Shown here piece after piece: positions 21,800-35,500 of a stretch of 64,000 nt of DNA. The translations under genes and the position numbers were made by a program. The number at the start of each line of letters is the position of its first letter. Within the stretch, counting starts at the first letter, position 1. The notes below the pieces were generated by a model. That model made no database searches and was not told where the DNA came from. It saw only the letters and a program-made list of their open reading frames with translations. The stretch is from Rhipicephalus microplus (lineage: Eukaryota; Arthropoda; Arachnida; Ixodida; Ixodidae): NCBI RefSeq assembly GCF_043290135.1, contig NC_134710.1, positions 200,297,692 to 200,361,691 of the forward strand. The letters are read 5' to 3'.

Positions 21800-24470
21800 C
21801 CGCAGCACCCTCCAATATTGCTCAAGATTCAAGACGACCGAAAACGCTGACTGTCAACAACGGCAGTAGACACGAAAACTGATCTGCGTATGCCAACGCA
21901 TTGACTGAACCTGTCAATGAGGAAAAAATGGTGATCTATGGGAAAGATTTATGTAGGTTAATCTATGGTTGGCTCACGCATGTGCTACCACTATAGGATT
22001 GATATGCCATGCCACAATCATCACACGCATTTCTTCATTACTACACCGGTGAAAAACTGCGCACTCAGCAAAATCGGGCGTGCAGTTACAATCTCAACAA
22101 TGTAAATATACACAATAGGTGAGCCTCCGGTTAGAAATTTCTTGTGTTCTAATAATCTCTGGATAATGCCGTGGTCTGCCGTCGACGCAGCCTCAGCTGA
22201 AAGGGACCATATATTCAACACTTCTACGACAATCAGTGAATTTGTTGCCGTGTGATACGAAACAAATATCGGTCCACTTCTTACCTCCTTTTCTACTTGA
22301 GTATTCTCGCTATGCTCAGCGGCACAAATCCTATAGCTTATTGACAGCCGTAAAGACAACATCAACACCATACCTACTTCCTACTTTCTTTTGCCTTTAA
22401 AATACGTATACAGCCCTTGAGATACAATATACCTACAACACGCTTCTTCCTATCTTTTTATTCTTATCGTTTTCTTATCACAATATTTTTTCCGAGAGCT
22501 TCTCATATAAAATTTTCGGGGGAAGTTTAAGGCATCCCTTCCAGCCGTTGCTCACGCCTCTAATCAATAAATGCAGGTGGCGTTTGAACGCTACTGCGTT
22601 GAAATAAGTGGAAAAGGACGCGATTACAAATGTGAACCCACATAAGACCGATATTAAAGTTGAAGATGAGGGGGTGTTGTTTGGAAGAAAGAAAGTGAAA
22701 CACACTCAGACTGATAGAAATATTATTTGCGCATCGTGCTTATTTTGACTCAGGCCTGCCAATATTTCACTCAACAGGATTCGCTCATACTCAGACTCAT
22801 TAAAATATCTCAACCGGACTTTCTCATACTCAAAAGCACCAATATATAACTCCCAATGACTCACTGAAATTCACGGTCTGATTGGAGTGAGTGAGTTCGA
22901 GTGACTCGACTCATAAGCGATCAAGCTTGCCTACTTAGGTCTCGTTCTAAGGACGCGAAACCCCCGCAGATTTTTTCTGCTGGTGGTATAATGAAGACAC
23001 TTCGTGCGGAATAGGCATGCACAGAGTAAACAAAAATGCAATACGCTTTTCAGGATGTCTAAAGTTCAAAACCACCATCAAATTTAAAATAATAATTGCG
23101 CATTACTTTAACATGAAACAGGACAGCAAAGGGGCTAGTTAGTTTTGAGTTATCGTGCGAAAAGAGCACAACATTTGACACGGACACAGGGAGGAAAGCA
23201 TGACCCAGCGATGACTCACAGCCAAGATTTTTTGAATGAAATTTGCCAAATAGAGACAACAAAGCCAGTCATGAGCAGGACTCATGGTGCACTTCGTTAA
23301 TGAGCAAGTGGGACTGCTTTAATATATGAGATTTGTTGTCGTGGCGGCTGGGGGACATTTCACTTACGCCCCCCCCCCCCCCCCCCCTTCCATATGCCCC
23401 CAAGTTTTATATAGTATGATTCTGCAAATTTTCTATGCATCTGGTTCGCGTGTGTGCAAAACCAATTAAAGGGCTAGTAAAAATACACAAAACCACGTGG
23501 TTTGCAATGCCAAGAGCCAGTGTTTTGTTAGACATCTCCTGTTTTTTAAAACAAACATTAATGCAGCTCTGCGTTTGTCCGACATATATTATTTACTGTG
23601 TGTAAAAAAAAGAATAACATTTATGATTTTTTTTGGCGCCTTGCAACACCATTTTGCGCATTCTTTCTTCTGTCCGCGTGACATGTGGCGATGTCAACCT
23701 AAGTAGGTAGAGCGATAAATGTGTCCAAGAAGTAAAATAAAGTGCTACTTATTTATTTAAATATATAGGACAAGAACGTAATATCTCAAGGCGCCATTTA
23801 TAACCTGCTGCCATCACACGGCAACCAAAACAATCATTTTTCGTTCGCCGTTGGAAAGCGTGCCTGCAGATGGCGCATCTATTCGTAAAAGTGTTTTTTG
23901 CCGATTTATTTGCGTGGAACAACTAATGAACGTTTTTTTTTATTCTCTCTCTCGCCCGTTTTGATTCTTGACGTAAAGTAGGAAGATATTGGCACACAAA
24001 TAAGGCGCAGGCTACTCCTTAACCTTTAGAAGTATCTAACAGAGCCCGTAGTGTTCAAGTCACCGAGCGTAAGATGGCTGCAGCACATACAGCGGCGTAC
24101 AATTTTAACAGCACAATATGCAATATACAACAGCTGGGACATGATATTTCAAAACAACATATTGAATAATTTCATGTATGTGAAGATGCAGTGGTGTTAA
24201 CAAACAGAAGAGTCACTAATGCATAGATTCAGCAGTCTTTATAGGTCCTCCTTTTTTTTTTTTTTGCTGGTGTAACACACCTGCATGGAACGAAGTAAAT
24301 CTTTTTAAAGGGCTACAGAAGCTTCGACGCTAATGTTTTATTATGAAGCTTCGTTCAATAAGTATGCATATGTAATAGAAATAACCGTCAGTATTTCATT
24401 TCGTGTGCAGTTATTGAAGAAATATTGTGAGCTCAAAAACAACTACCACAAATTTTAAAGCCTTACTGGT
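21800..24470. other. No gene recognised; low-complexity patches
   Basis: No coding exon seen. The stretch 22750-22930 is enriched in GACTCA/TGAGTC phrases on both strands and looks like a degenerate short-period repeat. A run of about 19 C residues lies at 23369-23387. Confidence 0.45.
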
Positions 24471-24719
24471 TTATTACGTCCACCTCAGTGGAGTGATGGC
24501 TAGGGTGCTTGGTTGCTCGTAGGAAGGTCACAGGTTCCATCCCCGCCACGGCGGTCGCATTTCTACGCAGTCGAAATGGCAGAGGCCCGTGTACGGGGCT
24601 ATGTCATTGCACTTTAAAGAACACCAGATAATCGAAATTTTCGGAGCCCTCCACCACGGTGTCTCTCATAATCATATCGTGCTTGTGAGATGTAAACCCT
24701 CACATATTCTTATTACTTC
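24471..24719 (+). mobile_element. Ruka-like SINE, diverged full-length copy
   Basis: The body (about 24481-24709) has an altered head (A-box ATGGCTAGGGTGC, B-box AGGTTCCATCCCC) and the usual GGAGCCCTCCACCACGGTGT block. TTATTACGTC (24471-24480) and TTATTACTTC (24710-24719) form a likely target duplication. Confidence 0.85.
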
Positions 24720-25009
24720 TTTATTAACTAGATAGCGTTAAAGAGCTCGTTTTGCAGAAATTCCGGCGTTGGTGTCGGTGTCTGCGGCGTTGTCGTTGGC
24801 TCTGAGCGAAAAATCATCTTGTGCGTGACCAAAAAGTCGCAGATGCAAATGAAACAAATAAAAAAATGGTAGATCCCACGTACAGAGGGAATCGATGATA
24901 TGCGAAGCACGGACGAGGAAGTTTGATTTGCCACTTTAAAATCAGCACAACGTTACGAGGCAGGCGTTAATTATGCCACACATAACTTCCATTTCACGAC
25001 TATCATGAT

Positions 25010-25590
25010 TGGACGCGTCATTCACCTTCGTTACCAATCTACGTCACGGAATACCAAATTTGGCATATGTGGAGCTAGCGAAACGGACGCGAGTGCGCTA
25101 TGAGCGTAGCATTTAGTCATTTTTTACATGACACGCATACCGCAATGTGAAGCTAGTGAAACAACCGGGAGGAGTGCATGATAAGCGTGGCATGTATAGT
25201 CATGTTCTTACATGACACGCACCTAATGATTGTCAAGTTTGCGCCAGTCACATATCTTTATCATTCATTCACGTCTTGCAATACCAAATTTGGTATGTGT
25301 GAAGCTAGCGAAACAACCGCGAGCACACTATGAGCGGGGATTGTATTCATGACTTTCAAGACATGCATATAATGATTTCTACGTATGTGTCTTTCACTTG
25401 TGTTTGCCATGCAGTCGTTATACCATATCAGTTTTGCGATATGTCATGAGAACGAAACCACTGCAAGAGCCGCAAGACCATGAACAGTAAATCATGACGT
25501 TCATGACATATATGTCCTAATCTTGATGTCTTGACTATCCACTTATGCTCGCCATGCAATCATGTTATGTCATACCAATTTTGGTGTCGA
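25010..25590 (+). repeat. Degenerate tandem repeat, about 5 units of 90-150 bp
   Basis: Units are anchored by ATACCAAATTTGG followed by GTGTGAAGCTAGCGAAAC and a CATGAC-rich stretch, at about 25051, 25139, 25290, 25420 and 25571. One anchor, ATACCAAATTTGGTAT, is a perfect 16-bp palindrome. Confidence 0.75.
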
Positions 25591-25627
25591 TACCATTATT
25601 CAAAAGACCAGGAGAGCTAAATTTCGT

Positions 25628-25745
25628 AGGCGGATGAATGGGTGAACGGACGGATGGACGGGTGGACGGATGGGCGGATGAATGGACGGATGAATGAACG
25701 GATGAATGGATTGACGGACGGACGGACGGACGGATGGACGGATAT
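25628..25745 (+). repeat. (GGAC/GGAT)n tetranucleotide-type microsatellite
   Basis: Imperfect run of GGAC, GGAT and GAAT units directly following the satellite core. Confidence 0.95.
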
Positions 25746-26239
25746 AAGCTCAATGATTAAAAAGTTCTGGGTCTGATTGAGGATCCAATCCGGGTCGTTT
25801 GGTTGTTCTACTACAGAACCACGCGTCTGTTTGGAAATGCAGTGGCTGAGAAACAACCGTGTATGCTTTAAAGAAACACACGTTCTGTGTACATGCTTTA
25901 CAATGCAACATGTAGTACCACAGTGCGTGGTACAAGCGTATATTGCTATCGGGCACCAGAACATATGATTACATGACTTCATGGTTTAAAGCGTGCCACC
26001 CACTATAAAACGCACACACGTTACTGCGCTTTTTCTTTTAAGCCACGTAGTAAGTGTATAGCAATCTCGAAAAGATTTCATGCCCACAGTGGCCTGTCTT
26101 TTAAAGCGTGCTACCCATTACACAGTATGCAGCCGTATGCGAAAGCTTCGCTGACACAAGCCAATTTGACTCAGTACGTCCTATAGGCACCGGATATTGC
26201 TATCACGTTCAACTCTTAAAGGCGTAGCTTAAGGGTCCC

Positions 26240-29200
26240 CCCATTTTTTTTATTTAGAATATGCCTAAGGTGGGACATCACAGCAAATAGGGTTACGTAT
26301 ACGAATAAAAAACGCTAACTCGCGGAGAGCGTAAAAGAGCTAGAGAACATTGCAAAAACATCAAAATAGAGCGTCAGTAAACATCTTTAAGTAAGCTATG
26401 TGCAACAGAATGTCGCATATTCTGGTCACCTTGGAACTCTTGGGAAAAAATACAATTTACAGCTGGTTCTTTGTCATATTATTGTTGCTGTGTGTGGTTC
26501 ATTTTGCGATTTATCAGTTGAAATGTATGTATTTGTTTTTGAAGGCGCAGCGTCTATTTGATTGAGAAACCTTATTTATTGTGGGGGTGAAGAAAGACTC
26601 ACAATAGCAGTAAAAATCTCTTTGTTGTGATTTTGCGCCTAATTCAAAGGCAATATATAGTAAAGGATGGTCCACAGTTTTGTTCATGAAATAAAATTAG
26701 GTTTCGCGGTTTATACAATAACAAATCAGTATAAAATTCAATTATTCCAAGTGCATATTTTTAACGACTGTGGTGAGGGATTTAATGAATGAGGAATATC
26801 CATATTTATATCTTAGAATCTATAAAAAAAACAATCATTTGTCGTACCTTTGGCTCTTTTTTTCTTTAATCCACCGTAACTCTCCTAAAGCCTTGTGTCA
26901 AAGACGTAATACCAAGTCTGGAGCACAGCCCCTAAAACATATATTTGGGCACTTGTATCACAAGCTTGTGTGGTCAAAGCAGCGCCAGGCTCATTTCACT
27001 AATCATATTACTATTTTCATTATTTTAAACTAATTTTGTTCCTTTCGTTGTTTGCTAGGATCGAAATTGTGTACACGTGTATGCATGTAAGTGTGTGTGT
27101 GTGCGCGCGTGTTTCTATAAGTCTTTCTGTATGAGTTGTGCATATGTACTACTGAATGGGCCTTCTTCGTGCGTCCTATGTACAAGGTATATGTAGAGTG
27201 GTAGCGTAATTTCTGTAGAAGCCCATTTATTCAGTAGTCGGTGGCTCGTTGCCATCGTCGCCATTTACGTGAGGAGGCGACAGATAACAGCAAAAAATAA
27301 ATATATCACGTCACAACTGGGAGTGGTAGCGACGTCACGCGCTTGCTCTATATGGCGTGAAATTGAAACTTTTCTTGATTGCTGACCTGTTGTGTGCCTT
27401 AGAATTTTATTGTGCCTTGTTCCTCGCTAATTGCATGCGACAAAAAAATACAAAAATTTAGGAAGCAAAGTGTTTTATTAGCCAAATGACGTACTTGCAA
27501 TACGCACAAGAAACTTCACAGAGGCAATTGTGAGACAACTGTTCACGAGCACAATAGCATAATAGTTCAAAAACTCACGTTGGTCAATCGCTGAAAAGCA
27601 CTGCAGTGAGACAGCAGCTTCGAAAATAATACTTTGGCAGCTTTACAGTACAGCGTCTTGTTGGTTAGCCTGTCGCGTTCACAGCCACCAAAGATGAGAG
27701 CATGCCGGCCGTGCGCCAGCGAAAGCAGGTTAGTCATAGGTGTGGCTATCTACACATTCTGTGAGCTAGTTGAGCTCTGAAATGCCACACCAGTAAACAA
27801 CACATAAAAATAATAAAATGCTGAAGGTACGCATGAAACCACGACAAAAAAGTGAGCGATGCCTCGTTGACATGATTATGCACCGAAACAAAGAACACGC
27901 CGCACTAACACAAGCTCTGAAAGCATACTGCCATACGCCCCCAAAACCGTTGGCCCTAATACCAGACTGCCTGCATTTGCCGCTGTTTCTAAAATCAAAC
28001 GAAAAAGTTGGGCGCTCAACCACATACCAAAGACAAAAGTTTTAATACAATAATCTAAGCTTTTGTAACAAATAAAATTAAAGCTTTTAAAAATAAGCGT
28101 TGAAACGTTTTTCTTGATTTTGTTATTTGTTCCTTCCTCCCCTACTCGCGCGTCAACCGTCACGCGATTGTGTGACGGTTGTCTGTCACAATAGGTTTCG
28201 GACCACTTTTTGTTCCGACTTTCGTGGCCTATTTGGATTGACCTTGCTATGTGAGTCACAGTAGGCGCAAGTGTTCCCAACCAAATTGGGAAAAAAACAC
28301 CCACGCCAAAACCAAGAACACCGCACTTTACTGAACACAACTTTTTATTACCCTACGTCTTACCCTACACCCACAAATAATGCCACGTAACAGTCATAAC
28401 GTATAGACAACGTACACTATGACGTTCAGACGTCTAGGTGCCTCCGGCATCGGCCCACCTCATATGACTGTACGACGATGACATCTGATCGCGCCGTCAA
28501 TCGCGTCACATTGCGATACCACAGTGATGTCACAATGACTTCATAATGTGATCGAAAGTTCTTGCGATATGCCATGCCCCAATGACATGATGATGCGGCG
28601 TTGCTATATGATGATTTCCTTGCAACATCCGCGTTGGTGCCGCCCATCCCTTTCCGTGTATGACGCATCTAAATCTGTCGCTGTAACAACTGAAACCGAC
28701 CATTTTCTCAAAATTTAAAACTCTTGCCGTGAAACGAACAGATTGGAAACGATGAGAAGGAAGAAATCACCTAGAAAAAAAAGCTAAATAAACCTAGCAC
28801 AAGAGTGTTTGACGTAATATTCTTTCGTCTTTTGCGCTGGGGACGTTAGTATTAAGAAAATTCCAATTCATATCTCTCCAGGACGTAACCTACGGATGTG
28901 TCTCACGGATGTTCTACATTTTTCAATGACGTTGAAATGACCCTACGTTGAAATGACCCTACGTCACCACCTTACTAGCCTAAGCTATCCAAAAAACTTC
29001 GGAAAATCGTACAAGTAGGGTAATTACCCTATGGTTGGCAACCCTGCTGGGGGCCTGTATATACGTGTGCGATGTGTGCCAGTGTGAGCGTAATGTGTAC
29101 AGGCACGGCCACTGTTACAGGTAACACGGTTTGCGTGGCAGAGCTCCTCGGACCACAAAGCGGGGGCTGCGCGAAGTATTATGGCGCAATCGATGCGCGT

Positions 29201-30017
29201 AGTTTAATGCGCATCGTCCGCTACGGTTCGTCCCACTTCATCCCACGTCGTCGCGCGCGCGCTCTTGTGAAACCACGCTCACAAGGTAGATTACGCAGCT
29301 CGCTGTGAAGGAGGAGAAACGGTAGCAGACGACGCGCCGATAACTCCACTTCTGGCGCTGATTGCACTTGCGCCACCATCTATCTCGCGCCGCTCGTCGT
29401 GGCGGTCCACGGCTACCCGGTCAGTGTTACGCGCACTTGCTGCCTCTCCGCTTAGACAATCCGCTTGCCCGCTTGCGTGCTCCGTGCTCGGGGTGAACGC
29501 ACTTACAAGGCGGCCGCCCAGTACAATGGTCCATTCTCATGTCCAGAACGATGGATTATCGTGCTCGGAACTGCGCGTGCGCTATCTGGAGTTGCGTACG
29601 TCACATATGAGCATGCGAGGTGCAAACGACGTGCCTTCATTGCATTCTTTATCTTTTTTACAATCACAGATGCAACAACCGCTTTCGTCACCATCGAAAG
29701 CTCTCTCAACTGTTGAACACGAAAAAAAAAAAACGAGGCGTACCGTCGTCTTTGTCAAATGATCCCACAAATGTAGAATAAGTTCACCGTATAAAATTTG
29801 TGAATCAATATGGTTGCACTTTTATGTGTGTTTACAGTTGACAGCGCTTCTGACAGCCAAAGCAGTTCTCGCGGCCTGGGCGATCAAATAAGATGCAAAC
29901 TGCGAAGCAAGCACATGACTGGCGCCGCGCATGCTCAGATGCATCCCGAGCGGAACTGCAGATGTCACTTGTGCCGTTTCGAGCACGACGCTCCAAAGTT
30001 GTGATGATTCACTGACA
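26240..30017. other. No gene recognised; CpG-rich patch near 28.9-29.5 kb
   Basis: No domain-bearing frame. Small landmarks are a (GT/GC)n patch at 27085-27112, a 10-bp perfect stem (CAACCGTCAC / GTGACGGTTG, 28154-28181), repeated TGATGTCA/TGACGTCA-like words at 28440-28670, and a tandem 16-bp duplication (GTTGAAATGACCCTAC twice, about 28930-28961). From about 29150 to 29480 the sequence is CpG-rich and could be a promoter, but no exon can be supported beside it. Confidence 0.4.
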
Positions 30018-30115
30018 AGTGGAGTTTAACGTACCAAAACCACCACATAATTATGAGAAACGCTGTGTTGGAGGGCTGCGGAAATTTCGACCACTACCCA
30101 TCACTCTTAACGTGC
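30018..30115 (-). mobile_element. Ruka-like SINE fragment
   Basis: Minus-strand tail block GTGGAGTTTAACGTACCAAA followed by GGAGGGCTGCGGAAATTTCG. The tRNA-like head is absent. Confidence 0.8.
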
Positions 30116-30736
30116 GTGTTGACCACTGTACGCGTTGTATGTTCCTTTGTGGTATAGCTTAGTGGGCATCTGTGTCATTCGCATGCGTATGAAGCGATAA
30201 CTAAAATAGAAATGCATCGTGGGAGCCGTTAGAGGCTTCAGTTGTTTTCAGAGCTTCTAAAGCGCTAAAGTCCTAACAACGAGAACCTTTGAAAGAGACG
30301 AAAACTTTGAATCAATTGCCTAGTCAGGATCAGTGTAAGAAAACATTAGCGGGGTTGTGGTAATGGTTGGTACATTGCCTTCCCGATATTTCGCTTTCAA
30401 TTGCTCTGAATATCGAGCTCCAGCGAACCCCCCAAGAAAGTGTGCAAGAGCATATGAATGGAAGTAGTTCTTGCGGTGGTATCTCTTAGCAAAAAAAATA
30501 GACTTAAACAGAATGTAGAAGTGTTACCGACAAAATAATTTGTGAAGAAGTACAGCTTTGAGCCATCACCCAACTAGGAAATATTTTTTTCCTGGCGTCC
30601 ATCACGACTTTTCTGATATCCTTCTCATCATCCAAGTGAAATCATAAAGTGTGCACGAACAGACAACAAAGAAGGAAAAAAATCTTTGATTTCGATGACG
30701 GGGTATTCGAAGGCACGACCACTTTGTCCGCGACGA
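30116..30736. other. No gene recognised
   Basis: AT-rich flank between the SINE fragment and the I-clade LINE. Confidence 0.4.
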
Positions 30737-30747
30737 TAAGGGTTAGG

Positions 30748-31307
30748 CTCCCGCAGGGGCGCCTGCACAAGTAGGCGTTTGGTGCGTAGCGACACCATGG
30801 ACACGAGCTAACGGGGGAGTTTCGACTCCCTCCCACGCTTAGCCGTGCGTGGCTGAGCCGTGTCCGGGGAAAAGGGGATCCTGGGGGTTGAACCAATGCT
30901 GGGTGATTGGAGTTTTAAGGCCCCCCAGAGGCAGCAACACACCCCTTTGGCCCCGGCTTCACGTAGACGGCACCCCTGGGCTGACCCACCGAGGGGAAAC
31001 CGACTGTCGCCTTTTCCTGTCTCTCCCTCTCTTCATCTTCGTCTTTCCCTCTCACTTTCAATCTTTCCTGTTTTCTCCTCTCTTCAACTTACTCCTGTTT
31101 TTCCTGGAGGCAATGGTTAACCTTGTGTGGCTATCCAAACTAGGGTAAACTATACTGGGTTATAGTAACTGCGTACTGCTGGCGTTGAGCAGACATGTCC
31201 ACATGCTCTGCCACGTCCCCTTGTTAGACTCCGTGGTGGATGGTAGGCGCCGTTACCGAAAAATCCACATTTTCTCTTGGGATCCTCGACCCCCTCTCTA
31301 ATTGATC
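30748..31307 (+). promoter_or_regulatory. 5' untranslated region of the I-clade LINE
   Basis: GC-rich leader with CTCCCTCCCACGCTTAGCCG near 30825 and a pyrimidine-rich tract at 31010-31110. In I-clade LINEs the internal promoter lies in this region. I infer that role from position and see no individually provable motif. Confidence 0.55.
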
Positions 31308-32445
31308 ATGCCTCGAAAAGGGTACGCAGTGACGCAACTTCACTACTTTGGCCCAAAAACAGAGAAACTTTCCCAAAATACCATGTCCTCCACGGCGAAC
31401 AATCATCTACAAAAGCTTGAGCAATCTCACCCTTCCTTGTGGCCAAGTGCTTGAGAGAGACCATTGGAACCGGTAATAAGGCCAGGAAGATGGCAAGTGG
31501 AGATTTGCTTCTCGAATTAAAAGTCGAGGAACAGTACAATAAACTCTCGCACCTTGTAGCCTTTGGTAACATCCCCGTCTCTGTGAGCGCACACCGTACC
31601 ATGAATACAGTGAAGGGCGTGGTATCGGACGAAGATTTGATGATACCGAGTGAAGAAGAGCTCCTTGATGGATGGAAGAACCAAGGTGTGATACATGTCC
31701 AGCGCATCAAAATTGGACGTAACAACAACGAACTAGCAACAAAGCACTTGATACTCACCTTCAGCTCAACCACTTTACCTGACACTTTCGAAACTGGATA
31801 TATAAAACTCCATGTCCGACCCTTCATTCCAAACCCGAGGCGTTGTTTCAAATGCCAGCGATTTGGTCATGCATCCCAGAACTTCCGAGGGCAGCTGATG
31901 TGTGCTGAGTGTGGCACGACCGGCCACAGTGCTGATGAATGCAGTCATGACGAGGTCCTCTGTGCTAACTGCGAAGGTAGTCACCCCGCATACTCAAGAA
32001 CGTGCCCAGCCTGGAAAAAAGAAAAAAAGAAATAATAAGTATTAAAGTTAAGGCAAATATCATATTCAGGGAAGCAAGACAACGTATCTCGTCATCATTG
32101 GCACTAAAAACACCTTTCGCCGTAGTGGTGCAACGAGGGGCGGCACCACAAAGGCCCTTGGCAATTGCCCGGACTGCGCCTAGCGTGCCGAGGCCAACGC
32201 CACAAGCCCCTACGGCGGGAGCAGCCTGCGCTGCCCTGCCCACATTCAGCCTGTCCACACCAGTGACCTCTACAAGCTCTGGCAGCAGCCAGGGCAATCA
32301 CGAGGGCAAGGGGGCCTCATCGACCCCCAGCCCTGTGGGGACAAAGACTTCGTTGATCGAGGCGAAGTCAAAGCGACGTACAGATCGCTCTGTAGAGCCG
32401 GCGTCCAGTGCCTCGCAGGAGACTATGGACACCAGTTCAAGCTAA
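31308..32445 (+). pseudogene. LINE ORF1 (gag-like, zinc knuckles), disabled
   Basis: The product would be the nucleic-acid-binding chaperone of the element. The start MPRKG (31308) is followed by a frame change near 31355 in an A-run, an in-frame TGA at 31418-31420, and then an open frame 31439-32035 of 198 codons. That frame carries three CCHC-type knuckles: residues 136-149 (CFKC, then GH, but the last Cys is Phe), 155-168 (CAEC-x4-H-x4-C, intact) and 175-189 (CANC-x3-H-x6-C). A second slip in the A-rich tract near 32025 moves the Ala/Pro/Ser-rich tail into another frame, which ends at 32445 (QETMDTSSS). The three frame-breaking lesions and the lost Cys show decay. Confidence 0.88.
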
Positions 32446-32595
32446 ACGGCGCAGGAAGTGCCGAAGGAGCAGCGAGCTTCTCTCGACCACCCAAAAAATA
32501 GACAAAACGCCGATTACAGGGCCTGATAAAGGCCCTGTAAAATGAGCTAATCTCCGTCTGCTCTGCACACGGCACTTTTTCCTTTTTTTTCCACT

Positions 32596-35500
32596 ATGAA
32601 CTAAATCATACAGTGGAACGTAAGGGGAATACTTAGAAATTTAGATGACGTCCAAGAACTTCTGAGTAAGTTTAACACGAAAGTGCTATGTGTGCAAGAA
32701 ACGCACTTAACTCCCAAGCACAAGGACTTCCTACGGCAATATATTATTTTCCGAAAGGACTGGGAGGATGCTGTCGTACCATCTGGTGGTGCGGCCATTA
32801 TAGCTGATCGAAGTATAGCATGCCAGAATTTGAAGCTCCAAACGGCCCTTGAGGCAGTGGCCATTCGAGCTGTACTTTTTAATAAACTCATTACCATATG
32901 TTCTGTGTACATACCGCCGCATCAACAGCTACACAGACGTGATCTAGAATTGTTGATAGATGAACTCCCAGAGCCATTTCTGGTTCTAGGTGATTTTAAT
33001 GCACACAATGTCCTGTGGGGCGATGCTCACTGTGATGCGCCAGGACGTCTGATTGAGCAGCTCCTTTTCTCTTCTAGTTTGTCTTTTAAATATAAAGGAA
33101 CCTACGTATTTTAGCCTTGCAAACAACACGTACTCCTCTATAGATCTTGGCCTTTCATCACCGTCCCTTTTACCTGTTTTTAAGTGGAACGTTCTTAAAA
33201 ACCCTTATGGGAGTGACCACTTCCCAATCATCCTGAGTGCGCCGAACAAAAATCAACTACCCCCGCAGGTTCTTCGATGGAAGATTGACTCAGCTGATTG
33301 GGAAGAGTATAGAACTCTTACACACATGACATGGACTGAGCTGTCTGCCCTGACCATGGATGACGCTGTCACGTGTTTTACAGCTTTTATACTTCATACC
33401 GCATCTAAATGTATTGCCAAAATGAGTGGCATGTCTTCTAAATGGCGAGTCCCATGGTGGAACGACGCATGCAGGAAAGCGCGGACCACTCAGAACAAAA
33501 CAACAAAACATGAGCGTTGCTTCGTGATTCTCCAACAGCAGAAAACCTGGAAAATTTTAAGCGGGTCAAATCGCAGGCAATGAGAACGCGTCGACAAGCT
33601 AGACGAGAGAGCTGGACAAAGTTTATATCGAGTATCAACTCATACATAGATGAGGGAAACGTGTGGAATAAGGTAAAGAAAGTTAAGGGCCAACAAACGT
33701 ATTCCCTTCCACTAGTAAAAAGCCTTAGGGAAAGCTTGGAGGATCAAGCCAACTTTCTTGGCACACATTTCGAACACATATAGAGCTCCTCACACTACTC
33801 CGAAACCTTCCAGAATTACAAAGCACGAATAGAAAAACAAAAGTTAGAAAAAAAAATCCGCAAGAAATGAGGCATATAATGAACCATTCTGCTTAGCAAA
33901 ATGGCGAACAGCACTCAGCTGCTGTAATACATCTACCCCAGGTTCTGACAACGTAATGTACGCGATGCTGAAGGAACTACCCTCCGAAACTAAAAAAAAC
34001 CCTCCTCTCTCTTCATAATCACATATGGTTTTTAGGTGTGATCCCCTCCTCCTGGAAGGCTGTTGTAATTCCAATTTTGAAGCAGGGAAAGGATTCCTCT
34101 ACTGTATCAAGTTACAGACCTAAAGCGTTAACAAGCTGCTTCTGCGAACTATTTGATAAAATGATTAATTGCCGCTTTCTCCACTACTTAAAAACAAACA
34201 AATTGCTCGACCCATACCAGTGCGGGTTTAGAGAGGGCCGATCTACCACCGACCATCTTATATGTATTGAGGCACACATACGTGAGGCTTTTGTTCATAA
34301 TCAGTTTTTCTTATCTGTGTTCCTCGACATAGAGAAGGCCTACGATACTACGTGGATGTTTGGAATATTGAGTGACCTCTCACACTTAGGTATACACGGT
34401 AATATGTTCAGTGTCATTGAAACCAATCCGTCTGATCGTACATTCCGTGTTAGAGTGAGCAATGTTCTGTCCCGAACATTTGTACAGGAAACCGGAGTGC
34501 CACAGAGTGGGGGGCTCAGCTGTACGCTCTTTATTATAAAAATGAATTCTCTCCGTCGGTACATCCCACGTAATATCTTTTGTTCAACATATGTCGACGA
34601 TGTGCAGATAGGTTTTCAATCGTGTTCTCTTGGGATCTGTGAGCGACAGGTTCGACTTGCCCTTAACAAGGTATCCAAATGGGCTGATGAAAACGGGTTC
34701 AAACTTAACCTTCAGAAAAGCACCTGTGTCCTTTTTTCACGGAAAGAGGCTTGCACCCTGATCTTGAAGTGGTCCTTATGGGTGAGCGTCTACCCGTAAA
34801 CAGAGAACATAAGTTCCTAGGTATAATTTTAGATGCGAAGTTAACCTTTGTACCGCACATAAAACATATTAAAAATAAATGCTTGAAAACAATAAATATC
34901 CTAAAGGTGCTGTCACGAACAACGTGGGGCAGCGACAGAAAGTGCCTCATGAATCTGTATAGAAGCCTTATACGCTCACGCCTAGAGTATGGGGCAATAG
35001 TCTATCACTCTGCCCCGCCAAGCACTCTGAAAATGTTGGACCCTGTTCATCATCAAGGCATCCCCCTGTCCACGGGCGCCTTTAGAACAAGCTTAGTTGA
35101 GAGCCTTTATGTGGAATCGGACGAGTGGTCACTCCATCAACATATTCTTCCTTCATATATTTCTTTAAAGTAAATGCGAACCGTGAGCAACCTGCATATT
35201 CCACTATCAACGACCTGTCCAGCTCTCATTTTTTTTGCGATCGGCCCGCAATGGCACGCCCTTTATCGCTAAGTGTTAGAGACCTAACTGAAGAAACAGA
35301 TGCCCCAGTGCTTGAATACCACCTCAGCCCCCCCCCCCCCCAGCTCTGTGGCTCCCGCCATGGCAGTGGCAGGTTATAGACAGTGACACATCTTTCGTAG
35401 CTCTCACAAAGCATGCCTCCCCCATACACATTCCGATGTATTTCATAGAGCTGCAACATAAACATGACTGTTCAGAATATTATACTGATGCATCCAAGTC

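Larger units (their letters stand above)
24733..26230 (+). repeat. Composite repeat family C, copy 1
   Basis: It starts TAGCGTTAAAGAGCT and ends near AACTCTTAAAGGCGTAGCTT. In order it holds a T-rich/GGCGT module (24735-24880), a satellite-like core (about 25010-25590), a GGAC/GGAT run (25628-25745), a minus-strand tRNA-like module (25755-25830) and a 3' module beginning near ACATATGATTACATGACTTC. The same start, tRNA-like module and 3' module occur in the same order at 53.57-55.75 kb. No protein is encoded. It behaves like a non-autonomous mobile element of unknown class. Confidence 0.65.

Noticed and set aside
25565..25753. Minus-strand Pro/Ser/His-rich frame
   Set aside because: Translation of the GGAC/GGAT microsatellite.
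27876..28340. 154-codon open frame on the minus strand
   Set aside because: No domain, patchy low-complexity composition and no neighbouring exon; treated as chance.
32104..32301. Minus-strand frames across the LINE ORF1
   Set aside because: Shadows of the GC-rich Ala/Pro tail of the gag-like ORF.
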